A stretch of 64,000 bases of DNA from Phycisphaerae bacterium (GTDB lineage: Bacteria; Planctomycetota; Phycisphaerae; Phycisphaerales; UBA1924), in NCBI GenBank assembly GCA_016873295.1, contig VGXM01000002.1, positions 142,156-206,155 on the forward strand. The letters are read 5' to 3'. Of the stretch, positions 59,636 through 64,000 are shown in pieces. The notes below the pieces were generated by a model. It searched no databases. It was given only the letters and a program-made list of their open reading frames with translations, and was not told the origin of the DNA. The translations under genes were made by a program, and so were the position numbers. Each line of letters begins with the position of its first letter. The first letter of the stretch is position 1.

Positions 59636-59803
59636 CGACGCCTCCGATCGGGGTTCACCACGCAGTGACACGGAGCAGCACAGAGCGGCCGGGCCTGTTC
59701 AAGAAGGCTCCGCGCAGGTCGCGGTCCGGAGACGCGCGGGCGGCCGATCGGTGACTGCCCCGCCGGCGCCCGGTCCGCTTCGGTGTCGCTCCGGGGTGAG
59801 CGC

Positions 59804-60310
59804 TCACCCCCGGCGTCGCCCCGGCGGGAGCAGCCCGATCAGCACCAGGAAGGCCCCGCCCGCGATCAGCCACATCCGGGCGCGCTCGTTGGTCGTCCAG
59901 CGGTACAGCGCCGAGTCGGGCCGGCGCCGCTCGGTCAGCGTCAGCGGCTCGGGTTCGAGGGCCGGGAAGACGCTCGCGGGGGCGTCGGCGGCGGGGGTCA
60001 GGCCCGGGATCGGCTTGCGGTCGGCGGGGATCTGGTGCAACTGGCTCGCCGCCAGCGACATGACCAGCGACGGGGCCTCGCCCTCGACCGCCTCGGCGTA
60101 CTCGCGGTAGCGGGCCAGGCGGTCGGTCCGCTCGCGCTCGATCACCAGCCCCCGGTTGCGGAGCCAGCGGGCCTGGTCGAGGTCGTCCTTGGCGGGGATC
60201 AGCACCGTCGCGCTCAGCACCATGATCCCCGCGACCATGAACAGCCACCCCGGGTCGATCAGGGCGGCGGGTGATGCGGCGTGGGCGGACACGTGCCCTG
60301 TATCGGCCAA
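59804..60310 (-). CDS. Two-helix membrane protein, unknown
   Basis: 168 aa. Helices at about 20-40 (DPGWLFMVAGIMVLSATVLIPA) and 148-164 (MWLIAGGAFLVLIGLL) flank a basic, partly coiled central region (about 42-145). TTG at 60310 has CGGAG 10 nt upstream; GTG at 60292 is an alternative. It lies 15 bp after the serine-hydrolase-like gene and is probably co-transcribed with it. No family recognised. Confidence 0.7.
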   Translation of the reverse strand: MADTGHVSAHAASPAALIDPGWLFMVAGIMVLSATVLIPAKDDLDQARWLRNRGLVIERERTDRLARYREYAEAVEGEAPSLVMSLAASQLHQIPADRKPIPGLTPAADAPASVFPALEPEPLTLTERRRPDSALYRWTTNERARMWLIAGGAFLVLIGLLPPGRRRG

Positions 60311-60325
60311 GGCGCGGCTCCGGGG

Positions 60326-61816
60326 TCAGGGTTCCTGGGCCGCACGCCCGTGGGTCGCCAGCAGCCGCACCGCCGCCCCCGCGACCCGGTACCCCAGCCC
60401 CTCGGGCAGGAGGTCCTCGGCGTCGTTCCACAGGAACGCCAGCACGAACCGACGGCCGTCGTCGCGGGTGAGGATCCAGTTCAGGCTCAGGATCCCCGGC
60501 TCGGCCCCGCCCTTGAACCCCACGCTGGCCCAGTGTCGGCGGTCGATCGACAGCCCTGGGCCGTCGAGGGCCCGGGCCAGGGGCGTCATGCCGGGGCGGT
60601 CCGACTTGCGGGCCAGGTCTTCGAGCAGTCGGGCCACGTCGATGGCGGAGGCGAAGTGCCCCACGGTGCCGAGGGCCAGCGGGCCGTCCCACGAGATGAA
60701 CCGCCCCTGGTTGGGGATGGCCTTGAACACCTCGCCCCCCTCCAGCAGCATGTTCCACCGGGCCTCGGTGTCGCTGCGGGCGTAGCGGTCGGCCAGCGTG
60801 GCGTCCTCGGCGAGCTTGAGCTTGAAGTACTCCAGCGTGCCGAGCCAGGGCAGGGTGCGGGCCGGGTCGGCCGTGTTCAGGCCCATGAAGTAGCGCTCGA
60901 CCATGAGCTTGCCCAGGAAGTCGGTCAGGTGGTTCGCCGCGGTGTTGTCCCCCAGCGCGCTCATCCTGTGCGCCAGCTCCGCCAGCGACACGGGCGTCGT
61001 CTCGGGCACGTCCCTCAGGTCGCCAGGCGGCAGGCTCTTGAGCCGGTCCTGCACCGGGATCGCCTCCTCCCAGGGCGACGTGCCCGGGTGATGGTCGATC
61101 GCCCGCTGCATCTGCTCGCCCAGCGTGCCCAGCACGAAGAGCGTGTGGGCCGGCCCAAGGGCCAGGGCCCGGTCCCCCTCGCGCGTGTGGATGAACCCCA
61201 GCCCGCCCTCGGGGCGCACCTCGTACGCGGCGATCGCCGCCACCCCCGCCAGCTTGCCCATCTCCTCGTCGAGTTGGCCCCACGCCTTGGCGTCGAGCTG
61301 GTCCTCCCACGCGGGCTGGAAGTAAAGGGACGCGATGCGCCCCGACTCGCGCTCGGCCCGCACGTGGACCTGGAAGACCTCGCCCGTCTCGGTCCCGCGC
61401 ACCACGCCCACCGCCCGCGTCATCGTGAACCCGGGCTCCACCCGCAGCAGCGTCGCCCCGCCCGCGTACTTGGCCCGCATCTCCCGCAGCACCGAGTCGA
61501 TCTGCTCGCGGGGGAACCGCGTCAGGAACTCCGGCGCGAAGACGTCGGCCGGGTCGTCCAGGGCATCGCCCGTGATGAGCCCGATCACCGTCCGCAACGC
61601 CATGCCGCCGGGCGTCACCGGGATCTGCCCCACGAACTCCAGGTTCGCCGGGGGGGTGTCGTCTTCCACCGGCGCGGGCGGCGCCGGCGGCGGGAGCGGT
61701 TCGGCCCCGGGCGGCGGCGCGGGCTTGGCCGGGGGCGGACCGATCAACTGCCCCGGCGCCACGGCCCCCGCAACCGCGACCACCAATGCGACAACAAGAA
61801 GAACACGCGTGAGCAT
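60326..61816 (-). CDS. Exported beta-lactamase/serine-hydrolase-fold protein lacking SxxK
   Basis: 496 aa. Signal peptide, then a Pro-rich linker (residues 25-57). Residues 60-175 form an accessory domain. Residues 190-490 resemble class A beta-lactamase: the helix normally S-T-F-K-L-Y-V-L-G-A-L reads PAHTLFVLGTLGEQM, so nucleophile Ser and Lys are Pro222 and Thr225. The SDN-like motif GDNTAANHLTDF (289 on) and GFKGGAEPG (KTG-like) are kept. It is a probable pseudoenzyme or binding protein for peptidoglycan-type ligands. ATG at 61816 follows TACCCT. Confidence 0.8.
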   Translation of the reverse strand: MLTRVLLVVALVVAVAGAVAPGQLIGPPPAKPAPPPGAEPLPPPAPPAPVEDDTPPANLEFVGQIPVTPGGMALRTVIGLITGDALDDPADVFAPEFLTRFPREQIDSVLREMRAKYAGGATLLRVEPGFTMTRAVGVVRGTETGEVFQVHVRAERESGRIASLYFQPAWEDQLDAKAWGQLDEEMGKLAGVAAIAAYEVRPEGGLGFIHTREGDRALALGPAHTLFVLGTLGEQMQRAIDHHPGTSPWEEAIPVQDRLKSLPPGDLRDVPETTPVSLAELAHRMSALGDNTAANHLTDFLGKLMVERYFMGLNTADPARTLPWLGTLEYFKLKLAEDATLADRYARSDTEARWNMLLEGGEVFKAIPNQGRFISWDGPLALGTVGHFASAIDVARLLEDLARKSDRPGMTPLARALDGPGLSIDRRHWASVGFKGGAEPGILSLNWILTRDDGRRFVLAFLWNDAEDLLPEGLGYRVAGAAVRLLATHGRAAQEP

Positions 61817-61824
61817 GACCCCCA

Positions 61825-61830
61825 AGGGTA
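61825..61830 (-). promoter_or_regulatory. Leaderless -10-like hexamer of the serine-hydrolase-like gene
   Basis: TACCCT, 8 nt before the ATG at 61816. Confidence 0.4.
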
Positions 61831-61854
61831 CGGAATGAAAGCCCCGCGGATCGT

Positions 61855-61984
61855 CACGCCGAGGCTGAGTCTTCGAAGCCTCGGATCGGGCGCGAGCACA
61901 GGCTCCCTGCCCGAACAGCCCACGTCCCCAGCGTGGAGCCCGGGCAAGGACCATCCGCGCCTTCGCGGACTCAGCCTCGGCGTG
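61855..61984 (+). repeat. R2 repeat element, 130 bp, copy B
   Basis: Perfect 16-bp inverted ends CACGCCGAGGCTGAGT and ACTCAGCCTCGGCGTG. It has the same length as copy A at 11811 and is nearly identical. It lies in the gap between two minus-strand genes, next to the -10 of the downstream one. Confidence 0.88.
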
Positions 61985-62035
61985 ACGGAGCATCGCCCCG
62001 ACGATGGACCATGCATCGGTCGGGGCTTGGTTCGC

Positions 62036-63253
62036 TCACGGCCCCCGGGAGGCCTCGAGCCTGCGGCGCTGCTCCACGAGGTTGGCTCGCGACACAGGGT
62101 CGGTCGACATCCCGATGAGAATGTCGAGCCCCTTGGCGGTGAGCTCGGGGCGACCGTGCATCTCGCCCGTGCCCTGCAACCTCGACGCCATGGTCCTGAG
62201 CGCATCGTTGACGTTCCGGCCCGCCATGCCGGCTCCCTGCTCGCCCGAGGCGGCGAGCCATTCGGCCCGCCGGGCCAGGATGAGGTCGCAGACCTGCGCG
62301 GCGGTGTTGAGCGACTCCGCCGCCCTGCCGGCGCGACTGTACTGCTCGCAGAGCTGCCAGCCGACGTCCGCCGATTCGGGGAAGCCTCGCCCCTCCTCTT
62401 CTTCCCAGGCCCCCCGCAGCGCCTCGATCCCCGCCTGTTGCTCTCCCCCGAGCTCGAGCAACTGAGCCAGACGGACGTGCTCCCGCAGCCAGTCGGGCCA
62501 CTCCTGGGCGGACGCGGGGCGCCGCGCCACCACGAGGCGGAGTTGCGCGGCGGCCGCGAGCGGCTCCCCCACCCTCATCAACAGCGAAGCGTGGTTGCGA
62601 CGCATGCTCCCGACCATCATGTCATCGGGCCCCGACGCCGCGGCGACGGCGAGCCCGGCCTCGTGGACCTCGCGGGCCCGCTGATGCTGCCCGACCGCGC
62701 CCAGCCGATTCGCCAGCCCGTTGCTGATCGAGGCGTACGTCATCGCGTGGTCGGAGGGCCTCAGGCCGTCGGTCCCGCCGAACATCGCCAGCGCACGCTC
62801 GAACGCCACGATCGCCCCGGCGACGTCGCCGGAGTGACTGCGGGCCCAGCCCAGACGCTTCCACCCTTCGAGTCGGTCCCGGGGCGACTCACCGCCCGCC
62901 GCGACCAGCCCCAGCCACGCCGCGCCCTGGTCCGCGCACGGGAGGTACCCGGCCTTGTCGGCGCAGGCCAGGAGCAGTGTCGACCAGCCCCGCGTGCCCC
63001 GGGCCTGTCCCATGATCGCGGCGTCGGCGGCGGCCCGCACCTCGGCATCGCTCGGCCCGCGAACCCCCCGGGGCATCCCGTGAAATCGGACGGCCATGTG
63101 TTCAAGCTCGGTGACGATGTCCGAGGCGCGGGCCGCGTCCTTCGCGCGGGCTGCGCCGGGGCGCGACACCGTCACGCCCACGACAACGACCGACGCGACC
63201 ACGCCGAGGACACCCAGACCGCCCATCACGCGTGTCGATCGTTTGAACTTCAT
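62036..63253 (-). CDS. Membrane-anchored TPR-like protein, unknown
   Basis: 405 aa. The N-terminal helix (VMGGLGVLGVVASVVVVGVTV) serves as signal-anchor. Residues 130-330 have TPR-type helix pairs (WARSHSGDVAGAIVAFERAL; LLMRVGEPLAAAAQLRLVV). Contains Cys in LLLACADKAGYLPCADQG. GGAGGTG lies 4-5 nt before the ATG. It is downstream of the Cys-rich gene at 63314, probably one unit. Confidence 0.78.
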   Translation of the reverse strand: MKFKRSTRVMGGLGVLGVVASVVVVGVTVSRPGAARAKDAARASDIVTELEHMAVRFHGMPRGVRGPSDAEVRAAADAAIMGQARGTRGWSTLLLACADKAGYLPCADQGAAWLGLVAAGGESPRDRLEGWKRLGWARSHSGDVAGAIVAFERALAMFGGTDGLRPSDHAMTYASISNGLANRLGAVGQHQRAREVHEAGLAVAAASGPDDMMVGSMRRNHASLLMRVGEPLAAAAQLRLVVARRPASAQEWPDWLREHVRLAQLLELGGEQQAGIEALRGAWEEEEGRGFPESADVGWQLCEQYSRAGRAAESLNTAAQVCDLILARRAEWLAASGEQGAGMAGRNVNDALRTMASRLQGTGEMHGRPELTAKGLDILIGMSTDPVSRANLVEQRRRLEASRGP

Positions 63254-63313
63254 GGTTCACCTCCGACAAGTTGGACCGCGAACCCTCCCCGGGCTGTTGC
63301 CGACCCGAACCGG

Positions 63314-63925
63314 TCAAGGCGGGACGATGCTCCCGCAGCATGGTAACTGACCCGGCGACAGAATGTCGCACGGCGGAAGCGGCCGGCACGCGGGCAGGTT
63401 GCGCTTGTTGCCGTATTCATCCGCCGGATTGGGGAGAGGGCAGGGCCCGGCACAGGGATAACTGCACAGATCGGGCGGGAGTTGGAGCCTGAACTCCACA
63501 ACCGCGACCACATTGGCCGTGGCCTGGGCCGGTTCGCACCTGGTGGTTCCGCAGTCTCGCACCCAGATGTACTGCGGCGGCTCGCCGGGCCGGCTGATCC
63601 GCTCCTGGACCCAGAACTCGCAGGTCTTGCCCTCGAGGATGCGCCCGCTGCCGATCCTCTTCGTGTTGGTCTCGCGCGCGAACACCACCCAACAGGGCCG
63701 GGAATGGAACGTGTACACGCGGGAGTTCGTGAAGGTTGTGCAGCCCGACAAACTGCCGCCACTCGTGATCGACGGCTTGATGGACTCAGACACCCGACGG
63801 AGAAGGCCGGTCTTCCCCTCCAGGGAAGCACTGCCGGAGACCTCCCAGCAAGCCTTCTCTTCAACTGTCGACGTGACCTGCCTTGGGGAATCTGATCCGG
63901 GTTGAGTGAGAGCTTTCGGGTACAA
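63314..63925 (-). CDS. Cys-rich protein, 5' end probably disrupted by an insertion element
   Basis: Up to 203 aa from a TTG at 63925. About 13 Cys, concentrated in the C-terminal third (LCSYPCAGPCPLPNP; PACRPLPPCDILSPGQLPCC). It has no signal peptide or convincing start: the apparent N-terminus MYPKALTQPGSDSPRQ reads into sequence that looks like the left end of an IS3-type element. The frame closes at 63959. The original start and export signal have probably been displaced. It resembles the other Cys-rich protein (42607) only in composition. Confidence 0.55.
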   Translation of the reverse strand: MYPKALTQPGSDSPRQVTSTVEEKACWEVSGSASLEGKTGLLRRVSESIKPSITSGGSLSGCTTFTNSRVYTFHSRPCWVVFARETNTKRIGSGRILEGKTCEFWVQERISRPGEPPQYIWVRDCGTTRCEPAQATANVVAVVEFRLQLPPDLCSYPCAGPCPLPNPADEYGNKRNLPACRPLPPCDILSPGQLPCCGSIVPP

Positions 63926-64000
63926 GGTACCCAGGAGGTTCTCGATGAAGCGGAAGCGTCACAGGACGGACGAGGTGGTTCGGAAGCTCCGTGAGGCGGA
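63904..64000 (+). mobile_element. Left end of an IS3-type insertion sequence (continues off the window)
   Basis: Inferred from the transposase start at 63945. The left end is placed at about 63904 (TGAGTGAGAG...), because IS3 elements usually begin TGA. A 6-bp inverted repeat GGGTAC/GTACCC lies at 63918-63932, next to the ribosome binding site. The exact boundary needs the other end. Confidence 0.5.
63945..64000 (+). CDS. IS3-family transposase OrfA, N-terminal part
   Basis: Reads MKRKRHRTDEVVRKLREA to the window end. This is the start of the HTH DNA-binding OrfA of IS3-group elements, where the R-x-T/D-E-x-V-x-K-L-R-E-A pattern is typical. AGGAGG at 63932-63937 gives an ideal ribosome binding site. 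Only 18 codons are visible. Confidence 0.7.
   Translation, partial: MKRKRHRTDEVVRKLREA

Noticed and set aside
60281..63346. 1021-codon plus-strand open frame
   Set aside because: Antisense to the serine-hydrolase-like and TPR genes. High third-position GC creates stop-free antisense frames.

Overview
This window is a very GC-rich, gene-dense bacterial chromosome segment. Several features suggest a planctomycete, most likely of the Phycisphaerae type: tandem TPR/SPINDLY-type glycosyltransferases, secreted proteins with dockerin-like DxNxDGxxDFND repeats, a PEP-CTERM-like C-terminus, a degenerate GH10-like protein and a pseudopilin. The taxonomic call is inferred from gene style; there is no rRNA here to confirm it.

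Layout. 1-1.45 kb: 5' part of lepA (minus). 1.67-9.1 kb: a small basic protein, three tandem overlapping OGT-like glycosyltransferases, a sulfotransferase and a TauE-type permease, a likely glycosylation/sulfation operon. 9.1-11.97 kb: a 377-bp repeat element, an ABC-F ATPase and a mosaic of palindromes. 12-16.2 kb: two ketosynthase-like proteins (one missing both active-site His residues) flanking a GxxExxY protein, then an anchored protein. 16.3-23 kb: purC, a GH10-like protein, a ComEA-like helix-hairpin-helix protein, a metal P-type ATPase and gpsA. 23-25.4 kb: two secreted proteins, one with a dockerin-like tail. 25.8-34.5 kb: TVP38-type membrane protein, MBL hydrolase, PepSY protein, second 377-bp repeat, 7Fe ferredoxin, orphan dockerin fragment with a terminator, methyltransferase-like protein, S1/P1 nuclease, mgtE, AhpD-like protein, PspC protein and small envelope proteins. 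34.6-38.6 kb: tRNA-Arg(TCT), nuoE, HIT protein, MBL protein, GNAT, nuoD. 38.6-41.4 kb: a third repeat copy, an IS110-type transposase tail, a PhnP-like hydrolase and a glycosyltransferase. 41.4-44.2 kb: an unusual three-gene unit encoding an anchored exported protein, a small exported Cys-rich peptide and a MauE-like membrane domain fused to a type IV pseudopilin. 44.3-49.3 kb: tsaE, thiL and two envelope proteins. 49.3-55.1 kb: a chemotaxis operon in the order cheB-cheW-cheR-cheA-cheX-cheY. 55.2-63.9 kb: S9 peptidase, proS with a coupled membrane protein, a beta-lactamase-fold protein lacking its SxxK motif, a TPR protein and a Cys-rich protein whose 5' end abuts an IS3-type element running off the window.

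Two genome-scale patterns stand out. First, at least 19 genes that head transcription units have a TAnnnT (-10-like) hexamer ending 5-10 nt before the start codon and no Shine-Dalgarno, whereas operon-internal genes have clear SD sequences. This suggests widespread leaderless transcription. Second, short non-coding mobile-looking repeats recur between genes: two 377-bp copies with identical 15-bp inverted ends, two 130-bp copies with 16-bp inverted ends, two 51-bp inverted copies, and a family of CACGACTG hairpins.
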